A DNA stretch of 64,000 nucleotides from Yamagishiella unicocca (lineage: Eukaryota; Chlorophyta; Chlorophyceae; Chlamydomonadales; Volvocaceae): assembly GCA_003116995.1 (NCBI GenBank), contig BDSL01000020.1, positions 372,001 through 436,000 of the forward strand, given 5' to 3'. The notes beneath the pieces are model-generated. The model was not told the origin of the DNA. It saw only the letters and a program-made list of their open reading frames with translations, and did no database searches. The first letter of the stretch is position 1. Every line of letters starts with the position of its first letter. The position numbers and the translations under genes are program-made. Below are positions 10,729 to 21,006 of this stretch, piece after piece.

Positions 10729-12154
10729 AAGTAGGGGGAAGTAAGCCGCCCGGTTGCGGCCGGGATGGTGGGCCTTGGGGAGCGCGGCGATCCCAGTGTT
10801 TAGCTGAGCTTGGGAGGCCAGGGATGAGGCGGGGGGCGGAGGGGAGCGAAGGGGGCTCTGGGGGGGGCTTCTCATCGTCGCGGTTGCGCGTGTACGCGCG
10901 GGTGGGTGAGGGCGGGGGCGGTGTGGCGCGGTGTCGTGCGGGCGGGTTGCGTGTGTGACGTGAGTGACGGGGATCGAGGGGAGGCAGGATGTCACGGCAA
11001 GGCGCCCCATGTGCTGCATTTGCACGGAAATGGGCGCGCAGGCTGAGGATGGGGGCGGTGGAGCCCTGTGTAGCGACTGCGCTGAGTGTTTGGGTGGGTG
11101 GGTGGTGGAAGTGGTTCCTGTCAAGGCCAGGAGGGCCGGGTAATGCGGCGGTGCAGCAGAATGCCAGGAGGGCCGCGTACACGAGGCTGGGGTGTGGTCG
11201 CCACTGGCAGGACAGCTTGTCAGTTACAGACGACGGTTTATGCCTGGTCATAGAAGAGATCATGCAATAATATGACGGGCTTTATGACTCGATGTCACAT
11301 GACAGACATGTTTAATAAAACAAGTGGGAATGTATGTACAATTTACAGTGGGTTCCAGGTCAAAAGGCAGGATCATAGGGCACATCGCCTGCCACTAAAC
11401 AGTTACTATTACTACTTCTACTACCAACTACTACTAAACGAAACAAAAGGGACAGGCACCCAACCATACCTACTGAACGAGACAAAAGAGACAGAAACCC
11501 GACCGCACCATAACAAAGGCAAACCACCACAATACCAGCGGTAATAACAGCAGCGCCCAGCAGCCTAGGGGAGATTCGCACCATAGGCTTTCCTATCAGG
11601 ACCCGACCACAAAACCACATAGCAGACCAATGGAGTGCCGCCACGATACATGCGCAATAGTTGCTCACCTCTCATCCCAGAAACCGCGAGCCCCAAGCAG
11701 GGCACATCTACCTGTGGACACGGAAAACAAGAAGCAAGGGTGAAAACCCTACCACCACACAGCCAGGGCCGATCGCGACCCCACAAACACGGCATCCGGC
11801 CCCTCACACACAAGGCGACCGGAAAGTAACCACAGCGGCCCAACCAGGTTAGGTGCAGTGGACTGTGGACCATCCATGAACATGGAGAGGTGCATGTACA
11901 CACTCAGACGCGCACTTTTCACATGCATTCCCTTCACTCCATCGGCCACGTTTTTCACGTACCTACCCTGGAGCTACAGTGATGGGAGCCAGGGGTGCCA
12001 CAATTGCACTCCATACTGGGAAGTCCTTGAAATTTGCCATTCCCATGCATTGCCCCGAAGATCCCACCCAGAAAAAGGAAACCTTAGGAAACGCCCCCGA
12101 CACCGCCCTTAAGCTAGAGGACAAGGGGCAATTACCCTCGACAAAAATCCAAAA
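10729..12154. other. ARSA1 3' flank and intergenic region, no gene recognised
   Basis: No open frame with recognisable content and no clear TGTAA polyadenylation signal within the first ~500 bp. Around 11399-11426 there is an acagttactattactac stretch related to a dispersed 14-mer also seen at 13062, 14382 and 33678. Confidence 0.5.
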
Positions 12155-12226
12155 GGGGAGTTACGAGAATCGAACTCATGACCTCTCGCACCCGAAGCGA
12201 GAATCATACCACTAGACCAAACTCCC
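12155..12226 (-). tRNA. tRNA-Pro(CGG)
   Basis: A 72-nt tRNA. The acceptor stem GGGAGTT/AACTCCC is perfect, the anticodon arm is CTCGC-TTCGGGT-GCGAG (anticodon CGG), and the T-loop is TTCGATT. It lies 2 nt downstream (on the - strand) of the AGG gene at 12229-12300 and is followed at once by TTTT (12151-12154 as aaaa), a Pol III terminator. The pair is probably transcribed as one precursor. Confidence 0.95.
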
Positions 12227-12228
12227 GT

Positions 12229-12300
12229 GGGGAGTTGCGGGAATTGAACCCACGACCTCTCGCACCCTAAGCGAGAATCATACCACTAGACCAAACTCCC
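12229..12300 (-). tRNA. tRNA-Pro(AGG)
   Basis: A 72-nt tRNA with anticodon loop TTAGGGT (anticodon AGG), perfect acceptor stem and T-loop TTCAATT. No T-run separates it from the CGG gene 2 nt downstream, so termination should occur only after the second tRNA. Confidence 0.95.
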
Positions 12301-13518
12301 TTATATCGAGGGAAGAGGAAAAGGTTAACCCATACGGAGCGTGGGAGGGGCTCCATTCCCCCCGGCCCATCCCCTCCCTCCTTTCTCTCCCTCCCCTCTG
12401 TCCCCTTCCGTCTCCTCTCCCTCCCCTCCATTCCTTCTCTCCCTCCCTCACATTCCACTTGCATCTTAGCCGGATATAGGTAAAGGCCGTAGTGTGCACG
12501 TGTCCCTGCATCCACTTACGCGGCAATCCTTGATCCATACACCTCCTTTAGTTGCACTGCACTCCATGCCGGTGATCGCAGATGCGAGTGGCTTATTGTT
12601 GCCGGTAAGTCTTGGTGGAGGTCCTAGTGGTTATCGTTGCAGCAGGCTCCAGACCTGAAAAGGATAAAATGGCCATCGGGTGCTTAGCGTTTCATTGTTA
12701 CAAAGAAAGGAAGGATACTGGCTCCATAGGCAAAACACCCCGACACTTGACAAGGGAGAGCGCCAAGGGAACAGCAAGCACACACACAGGGGGGATTGTG
12801 CTGATGCCCCACCTGCATGTGATGGTATGCAATTCAACCAGACTCCCAACAGGAGAGAGTGCAGCATGCCACAGCAACACAAGTACACAATCGGCAACCT
12901 CCCACCTAAGATCCCGACAACTCTCCATAATCCCACACTCTGGATAGGCCGATGCCCAAATGCAGATGAGAAATACCATTGCTAAATACTACCGTCGGTT
13001 TCTGTCTCCTTCGTCTCCTTCAGTGTCCGGCGATGTGCCCGATGGTATGGAACCCACTGTAACAGTTACTACTACCATTGCCAGTGGAGGTTGACCTTAC
13101 CAGCGCCCTCCAGACAAAGACAGGTCTGCGCGTCTGCCTACAACCATGAAATAGGTATACATTATAGCAACCACTTCATTCTGAACACCAGAGAAGCTTT
13201 GCAGGACTTGTGTCATGCTGCATGCTGGCACCAGCTGTGGCACATACACACTTTGTACATACACACCATGTACTAGCACCAGGGCTGACGAAGTTATCTC
13301 ATCAAAGTAAAGCTACTAGATCCCAAAGGGAATGAATGCAACAAACAAGTCAACGCATAATTAAGCAGCCTTGCAGGACTGACCAGGTAGAGCAGAGGTC
13401 TGAATTTTTAGAGCCCTCATCCCTTTATTCTTTGTCACTTTCAGTTCCATGGAATGTACTGCATTGGAAACTATGACTACCTAAGAACATCTATCCCAGC
13501 AACGTGCTAGACCAAAAC
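12301..13518. other. Spacer in the tRNA-Pro cluster
   Basis: No gene recognised. It contains a pyrimidine-rich stretch (about 12355-12450) and one copy of the dispersed 14-mer acagttactactac at 13062-13075. Confidence 0.5.
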
Positions 13519-13590
13519 GGGGAGTTACGAGAATCGAACTCATGACCTCTCGCACCCGAAGCGAGAATCATACCACTAGACCAAACTCCC
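13519..13590 (-). tRNA. tRNA-Pro(CGG)
   Basis: Appears identical in sequence to the copy at 12155, but solitary. Its - strand 3' end is followed after one base by TTTT (13514-13517). Confidence 0.95.
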
Positions 13591-14505
13591 GTATAAGTAT
13601 ACAAATTGAGCAACAAAATCCGACCTCGGAGGATGACTCATCACAATCCTTCACCTGTAACGCGGTCTCTCTCTCTCTCTCCGGCGCCACTTTGGCAAAC
13701 GAGCTCACCTTAACCTTCACCATGCACATGGCTGCATTGCACCTAACAAGGGTACATACACTCTCATCGGCTCTCCGGCACCACCCTCCCTGCTGCTATG
13801 CGTTCTGGCCTCCTTGCTAAGTTCTGGGCCTTGCTGCGGGACTTTGCGGGCTTGGGTTTGCCCCGCAAGGACTGGGGTGACGTGGGGGTGGACCACCCAT
13901 TTTTGTTCGTAACCGGGGGTCGGCTCATGTGCGCCGTGCCGCCCTAGCTAGCCTGCCTTGGATGCTGTTTGTTCTTTCGTTCTTTCTTTCCTGGTGCCAC
14001 CTTTGCTGGTTCGAGATACGAGTGGTGCGGGTGATGGGCAGGTGAGCCAATGGGGGCTTTTGTGGTGGTTTTGACGCGTAAGGGTGGCCTGCATGGGGCC
14101 GTGTCCTGCCGTCGCTTGTGCTGACTTTGCATGATGCTGTTTGCCTGCTGTTGCCCGTACCCGACCTTGGTTCCGTGTCTCTTCCGCAGTGCTTTCCCGC
14201 CGGGATAAGGGCGGGTGCCGCCTGTCGTGCGGCCACTGTAACGCGGTCTCTCTCTAACAAGGGACCATTAACCCGTATTATCATTCACTCCAGGTGACAC
14301 TTTTATCTTCTAATTCTTCCCTTTCATTCTCAGGTGATGCACCCCAATGGCTCTACTACACTTCGGTCTGGTTACACTGCCACAGTTACTACTACGCGAA
14401 AGCATTGTGCGAAGCAGTCATGAGAATCCATTCACAAAAAAATGGACTCTTTTAAGCGGGAAAGTCCTTGGAAGTAAGGGATAGCGAACAAAATCAATGC
14501 AAAAA
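13591..14505. other. Spacer in the tRNA-Pro cluster
   Basis: No gene recognised. Two copies of a gtaacgcggtctctctct motif (about 13656 and 14238) and a dispersed 14-mer at 14382-14395. Confidence 0.5.
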
Positions 14506-14577
14506 GGGGAGTTGCGGGAATTGAACCCACGACCTCTCGCACCCTAAGCGAGAATCATACCACTAGACCAAACTCCC
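14506..14577 (-). tRNA. tRNA-Pro(AGG)
   Basis: Same sequence as 12229-12300, solitary, with its own TTTTT terminator (14501-14505). Relative to the CGG gene at 13519 the order matches the close pairs, as if a pair had been split by about 0.9 kb. Confidence 0.95.
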
Positions 14578-14667
14578 ATATGCAAACCATTCGTCCCATC
14601 TACACCAAACGTCAGTAAGAGGCTTTCAGACAAGAGCCCCGGACCCCAACCCAACAAATTTTTTTTG

Positions 14668-14869
14668 GGGTGGGTAGCTTAGCTGCTAAAGCCCGGCCTT
14701 AATCGGCAGGAGATCCAGAGTTCAAGTCCTGGCCCCCCCACCCAAACCGCCACCCATTTCCGGGGGGGTAAACGGAAGTACTGGCACGGGGACCTGCGAC
14801 TTCCGTAACAGGGGCGTGTATGGCCCTGCCAACCGGGTGAGAGCCCCGGACCCCAACCCAACAAATTTG
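14668..14869 (+). mobile_element. SINE-like unit 1 with tRNA-like head
   Basis: A 202-bp unit. The first ~76 nt can fold as a tRNA-like shape: GGGTGGG pairs with CCCACCC, there is a D-arm GCTT/AAGC, a box A (TAGCTTAGCTGC) and a box B (GAGTTCAAGTCC). The anticodon arm is poorly paired, so it is not a functional tRNA. The body holds an acggaagt/acttccgt hairpin and the unit ends caacaaattt. A partial copy of that end precedes it (about 14632-14661). Confidence 0.75.
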
Positions 14870-15071
14870 GGGTGGGTAGCTTAGCTGCTAAAGCCCGGCC
14901 TTAATCGGCAGGAGATCCAGAGTTCAAGTCCTGGCCCCCCCACCCAAACCGCCACCCATTTCCGGGGGGGTAAACGGAAGTACTGGCACGGGGACCTGCG
15001 ACTTCCGTAACAGGGGCGTGTATGGCCCTGCCAACCGGGTGAGAGCCCCGGACCCCAACCCAACAAATTTT
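14870..15071 (+). mobile_element. SINE-like unit 2, head-to-tail copy of unit 1
   Basis: A second 202-bp unit that looks identical to the first apart from junction T-run length. It follows directly, giving a tandem dimer ending caacaaatttt. Confidence 0.75.
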
Positions 15072-15879
15072 CCCCTCCCCGGTAGTTACCGGGTGCCCCA
15101 CTTGTGGGCAAGTAGGTTTGTGGTTGAACCTGCTGGTCGAGGTTGTCGTTGATGGGGGTGGAGATACAGAGCTTATGACACGGTCAGGTGTCGTACCCCA
15201 GCGTCGGGGTCCTGTAACGCAAGGATTTTTTTTTTTTACGATGCGAAAACGCGGTCTCTCTCTCTCTCTCACGATGCGAAAAAAACTGTAACGCGGTCTC
15301 TCTCTCGAAAAAAACCCCCAAGTACATGCAAAGGTCTGAATCGAAACGTAACGGTTTTCCGAGTTTACGAGGAAAACCATGGTTTTCTGCAATATACGAC
15401 GTACGAACGTCGCTTGGTTCTGGAGGGGGGTTGTTCCTGTTGGGACGCTGGGGCGTCGGCGTTTGTACTTCTCGGAGAATCAACGTAGCGCAACAGGCCG
15501 TGCTGGCTTTGGACGTTTATGGCTAGTCGTGTTGCCGTTTGCTGCTGTCCATCGTCGGTGCGTCTTCACCCTCTCCTTACCTGCATTGTTTATTATCGCC
15601 CCGGTGGGGCTCTAGCAGAGTGTGTAACAGGGTCTTTGCAGAAAACCCTGCGCCAGTCACAACTTGGTCTACAAACGAGGGCAAGATTCTTGGAGAAAGA
15701 TGCCTCGCCAATACCCATACTGTGTATTCGGGGGCTTCACCAATCGACTAATCGAATTCCCTCGCTTCCCATCCAATACCCCCAGAGCATTTCATTGCTG
15801 CTCAGTCGGCATGCCGCTGCTCTTTCAAAACCCAATTGCCAGATCCAATGCAGCCAATGGACGGGGGAATACGCAAAAC
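15072..15879. other. Spacer in the tRNA-Pro cluster
   Basis: No gene recognised. Two further copies of the aacgcggtctctctct motif lie at about 15248 and 15293. Confidence 0.5.
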
Positions 15880-15951
15880 GGGGAGTTACGAGAATCGAAC
15901 TCATGACCTCTCGCACCCGAAGCGAGAATCATACCACTAGACCAAACTCCC
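15880..15951 (-). tRNA. tRNA-Pro(CGG)
   Basis: 72 nt, anticodon CGG. It is the second member of the second close pair, with TTTT after its 3' end (15875-15878). Confidence 0.95.
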
Positions 15952-15953
15952 GT

Positions 15954-16025
15954 GGGGAGTTGCGGGAATTGAACCCACGACCTCTCGCACCCTAAGCGAG
16001 AATCATACCACTAGACCAAACTCCC
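15954..16025 (-). tRNA. tRNA-Pro(AGG)
   Basis: 72 nt, anticodon AGG. It is separated by the same 2-nt spacer as the pair at 12155-12300, so the whole pair is duplicated. Confidence 0.95.
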
Positions 16026-19000
16026 ATATATACAACTTCCCGACGCAGGAAATAGGATCAGTCGTGACGCAAACAGCCTTACACGCTACACAGCGTGATG
16101 TCCGTCCTCGCCAGGACCCACATGCAGCTTGTTGCGGAAGGCCGTCCAAGCCAGCCGTCCCCCGCACTCCTCCGCGTAAAGCAGGCTTCCCATTTGAGGA
16201 CTTGAATAGTGGTGACCTACTTCAGGGAAGGAGGGAGAGGCAAGAAGGGCATCAAGTACAAGGAGGGAGGGAGCATAGCAAAACCCTGCCAAGCTTGTGC
16301 AATTTCCCTTTGATAACAATCAGTAACGACGTTTGTCCCCATTGTTTCCCCACGTTTGTCCCCATTATTCCCCACGTTTGTCCCCATGCGACGCTGGTGC
16401 GTTTTTTGCAGGAACCGCATCTCTAGGTCTTCACCAAGCGATTATGCTGGCACATACAAAAGCTACCGGTACTCGGGAGCGAAGAGATTAAAAGCGCACT
16501 TCTTGCTAAACAATGGAGTACGAGAAGGATAGAAATATATAATTGAGCCACGTATCGGCTTACCTTCACCAAAGTTCGCTGTTGACAAATGATTGCCAAG
16601 TCTCATAAGTCATCCATCCCGAGGTATGTCCCGTCGTCGACATTGATTGTGAGTATCCAGCGCTTCTCGTTACCCGAACGGGACTCCTGCACAACACAGG
16701 GAAATGGACGGTATCAACTCAAAAGGTACAGAAGGCATGTAAATAGGCTGCGTGATAATGCACGACTTGCTTGCCCCCAAAGAACAATGCCGCGAGGATG
16801 CGGGTCCCGTTCCGCAATGCCAAAACAGACGATCTTAACTACAGCACGGTAGATACAGAAGAGCGGTATGAACGCAATTCCTTGGAAGGGTGACTGGGCC
16901 AACGTTCTGGAACAACCCTACTACTTTGTAAAACAAGACACTTGCCCAGGCGGCGTCCAGCTTACGCCAGCCCGACTTATTAACATGATATCGTTCTTAC
17001 CATTTCTTTGCGGTAGACGCCATCTCACGTTGAAGAATTTACCACACCGCTGGCCAAGGTCGTGGCCATGAGGCGCCGCCAGCTGCCGTTTTTAGGTCAA
17101 ACGTTAGCTGGAGCCCACAAGTGCCGAAACATAATTTGAGAGTGTGCATGGATTGAGCACTACACCAATTCTGGACGAATCCGCAAGTCCAAGGATCCCG
17201 GCACCTTGGCGCCCTTCACTGCTGACTCGGCTGCAGGCACGGTCGGCACCTTCACGTCAGTAACTAGATCCTGCCACCTGAAGGTTAACGCTTCTTACCT
17301 GGAATCGTACTCTTTAACCAGGCTTGGCAGAAGATGTCCCATCCTCTGGCTCCGCGAGAAGATGTAACGCAGCCGCGCCGCAGGGCAACCAGCCGCAAGG
17401 CCACTACAAGGCTTCCAGACCTAGGTTGCGCCTGCTACAGGAGAATTCCAGCTGTATATCAGCACTATGGCGATTTTTCCAGATGGCGCCAGCTAGTGTC
17501 AGGTCCGCCCGGCTTCCATGCGCGTTCATCCTGAAAAATACTTCTGGAAAGCATGGAAGCTGCATGTTTATTGTGTGAACATTATTGAGACAGCAGCGAA
17601 GCTGAGGCCAGGCATCAAGGTATCTTTGGAAATGTTCTAAGCAGTCCCTGGAGTCACTACCAGGGATACCTGCACGTGCAGCTTACGGAATGCAACGCTA
17701 TTTTGTAGGTGGACGTATTATACCTCATACCTATCGAGGGGTCACGGACTGTGGACTCCGGGATACCTCTCGGCTCTCGCACTGGCGGGAGCTGCCTCGT
17801 GCCGCCCTGGACCGCATCATCTCGCCTTTGTGTGAAACGCATCGCTTTTTGTATGCACATTTATACTTGCAGAGTGCTAACCTTGTCTTGCTGCTGTCCT
17901 ACTTTCCGGGGTACCTGGCTGAGTAAGGTGTGGGGATGGAGGCGCGGGAACCAACCTGGTGCCAACCTGGTGCCAACCTTATGTCTTCTTGATACCTCAT
18001 CCGCTGAGCTTATGAGTGATGTTACTTTCACCGAGCTCTCATTTGAAAGCGATCAACCTCCCGGTCGGGTAGGCAACCGTTTCCCTCGCGCAAAAGGACT
18101 ATCGGTTAGCAAGAGGATAGGGATGACTTCGGAGTACTGTAGTAAACGCATGATTACAGGGAATCATACAGAATGCGTTTATTATATTGGCAGAAATCCA
18201 ACACCAACGGCCTCCCGTCAATAGTGGGAGTGTAGCAGTGAATGCAAGCCTGTGCAAGTCCCTCATTGAGAGTACTCTGTCCCGTACAGGACAACAGCCG
18301 GGCGGAACCGAGCCACAAAAGGAAGATGCTGCAGCTGCAGTGTTGGTGCTGTATCACACCGGTTTGTGACGATTGATGTTTGTGATAGATGTCGGCACGC
18401 CGGTTTCTGACGATACATGTCTGCACGCCTGTGCGTGTGTGCGCGTACGCCATGCGGCGTGAGCCCTGTGATCGCAAGAACGCCTGCGCGCCAAGCGTCG
18501 TGTGTGACCACACATTCTTTTTCGGCCGGGACCCACTCGGCAGATCCACAATAAACGTGTGGAGGGCCAGGGCCACACCCCATAAGTTCGCGGGCCTGTT
18601 TTCGAGCCCTCCTCGTGACACACTCCTGGCGCGGACATACCTCGTACTCAGTGTGGGTAACTCCCCCGACTAGCGGCCACCTGATCGCACTGAAAAGGTA
18701 ATGCCCAAGATGGTGTGTATCGAATTCGTGTGCTGGTATAGCAGCGCCGAGCGGCTTACAACCGTGGCTGTCGTACATGATCACCCTGTCGTACTGCCTC
18801 CCGAGTTGTATGGAGCCGCCGCTGCTAGGCGTCGTGGCAGCACGGTGTCGATCACGTTTTGTGTCACGACACCCTGCCTACACTAGTCGCCCCTTCGCGC
18901 ATCACCGCAGTGCAGATGCATCTGCTGCTGGTATCCAGGTCGCGGCCGGTTGCCATCATGTGCGTCTCGTCGACGTTGGTTCCGAAATATTACGGGCGCT

Positions 19001-21006
19001 CCTTTCCAGAGCTTTGGTGCCGACTGTCGTGACACAGTGCGTGATTGACACAGTGTAGTCACTTAGCTGTAGTCACGGTGCTAAGTGCGTAGGCTGCAGT
19101 GTCGAAGTGGATCCGTTATTGCCGTACGAGCGTTGCGATGCGCTGGTGCTAAGGGACCGTGTGGTCCCTGTGCCAGGCAGTCCGCGACTGCCTGGAATCG
19201 AACCCACAGTAATAATGTAACGAATACAGTGAGAAAAAAAACGAGGATTGCCGTTGCCAGGACTGTGTCGCGACACGGTAATCTACCGTATATGGGAACT
19301 CCTCCGTATTCCAGCATAATACACAGGACACGCCTTACGTGTACAAACTGCATGCGTCTGCACGTCATGCTAGAATCCTTTGTGCGACATCAGTCGTGAT
19401 AAGGTGCAAGGCTTCGCGATCGGATTAGCAGGGGCTCGCACGCGAGTAGTGAGCTGGGTGAAGGAGGCCTTACTTGTTTCAATTCCTGACACAGCCCACG
19501 TGGCTTTGACAGTTCACCCCTGAACCGCGGTCGGAAGGGACATGCAACTGAGTGAGCGGCCACGCACGACCACTTGCTTGTGGCCGCGACCCAAACTGCA
19601 ACGACCATGCCGGACACATGCAGCGTTTCCAGCTCCGAAGCCTCTGCAACCCAACGAGGAGGAGGACGCACCGGACAAGACTACATGCACCGGTATCTGC
19701 GTTGCAACATCCGCCAAAACGCAGCAATAAGAGGCGCGTACAGCACCGCGAGTGCACTCCTCAGGACCCATGCAGAATAGTATCGGTCGGTTAAAACCTC
19801 CACGCCAGCCGCTAAACCACACACGCACCGTCACGCGCACATGGTCCAACCCGGATGGGCTGATCGGCACGGGCAGGCGACGCAACGCCGCCGTCCCCTT
19901 GCACTGTACCTGCGTCTCGCCAGCGGCGGCTTACACGACCATGGCCTCCCGCAACCGTCGAACCGCATCGTGCCCCACGTGTGACGGCGATCGACACGTC
20001 CCCTCTGGAACGGAACCGGTGCACAGTAACCGTCCTGGTGTCTCATACAGCAAAAAAAAGCAAGCAAGCATCACTACTGTGCCATAAGCTGTTTGGAAAA
20101 GGCACAGTTGGAAATCATGTCCGCGCCATCCTCTACTCGTGCTCCTCTCCTCCCTCTCTCTTGTTCTCTCTCGCCAAGGCCGCAAGCGCAGTGCTCTGAT
20201 CAGTTTCAGCTCCGTCCCCAGCATTATCGACACGCGCGGCAGCACTACTCGCCGGTGCGTTGGAGGAGCCCAATGCAAGCGGCGCGCCCATCAGCGCCAG
20301 CCAGCTCAGTGCGCGTACCCCGTTACGTGATCAGCACTTTTCAGAAGAGTCCAACTCCCTTCCCTCCAACAAGCCGTCCATCTGGGCCCCCCTGAGCAAC
20401 GCCGCGGCCTGGGATCCCACCCGCCGCACCCAGCGCGCCGCGCAGTACCCCACCCACGGCGCCACGGGCACGGGCACCAACAGGCACGTGGACAGGACGC
20501 CGGTGACAGCTCAGCCCTCCTGACCTACGAGTGCAAGATACCCCTTCCACAGTTCTGCGTGTGCTGTCCGCCGTATGATCCCCCAAGCTCGTAGTATCAT
20601 AAGCCCCGGTTGGCTTGCATTCCCTACCGTAAGCTTTGCCCGCCTGGTGTAAACATACTTGCATGGCCCCGCTGGTCCTTCCGATTCCCGTGCGACTGTC
20701 AACGACACATGGCGAGGAGGCTCAGGGCGGGCAGCACCCGGCGCACTCTCTTCGGACCCCCCCCCCAAAACAGGAACCTCCCCCTCGCACCACCCCCTCT
20801 CAACGTGACGCTTCCGACCTGTCACACGGGGCATCACCACTCTTGTCCACCCACCCAACACAGCCCGCCAGCCCCTCGCCCGGCCACAACTCCCCATCCA
20901 TACTGAGCCAGCCACGGCGAGCGCAAGCCACGTCGCTGACTGTGGATCCCCTGCACAGCCCCCCCAACGACCCCCAACGTTCGAAGACCACCGCCGCTGG
21001 CTGCCG
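16026..21006. other. Intergenic region between the tRNA cluster and the UVR8 3' end
   Basis: Five kilobases without a gene I can recognise; open frames are short and show no family motifs. Visible structure is limited to a degenerate ~45-bp duplication near 18360-18430 and two adjacent perfect hairpins at 19152-19195. The last few hundred bases probably include the UVR8 3' UTR. Confidence 0.5.
19152..19195. repeat. Two adjacent perfect hairpins
   Basis: AGGGACC/GGTCCCT with a 4-nt loop (19152-19169), then CCAGGCAGTC/GACTGCCTGG with a 3-nt loop (19173-19195). A box-B-like GGTTCGATTCC lies on the - strand just beyond. There is no complete tRNA fold. Confidence 0.7.

Noticed and set aside
17709..18224. 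171-codon open frame in the intergenic region
   Set aside because: It starts with GTG, has no family signature or splice signals, and its composition is not protein-like.
20260..20523. 87-codon ATG frame upstream of the UVR8 3' end
   Set aside because: Ser/Pro/Ala-rich with no recognised motif; more likely UVR8 3' flank.
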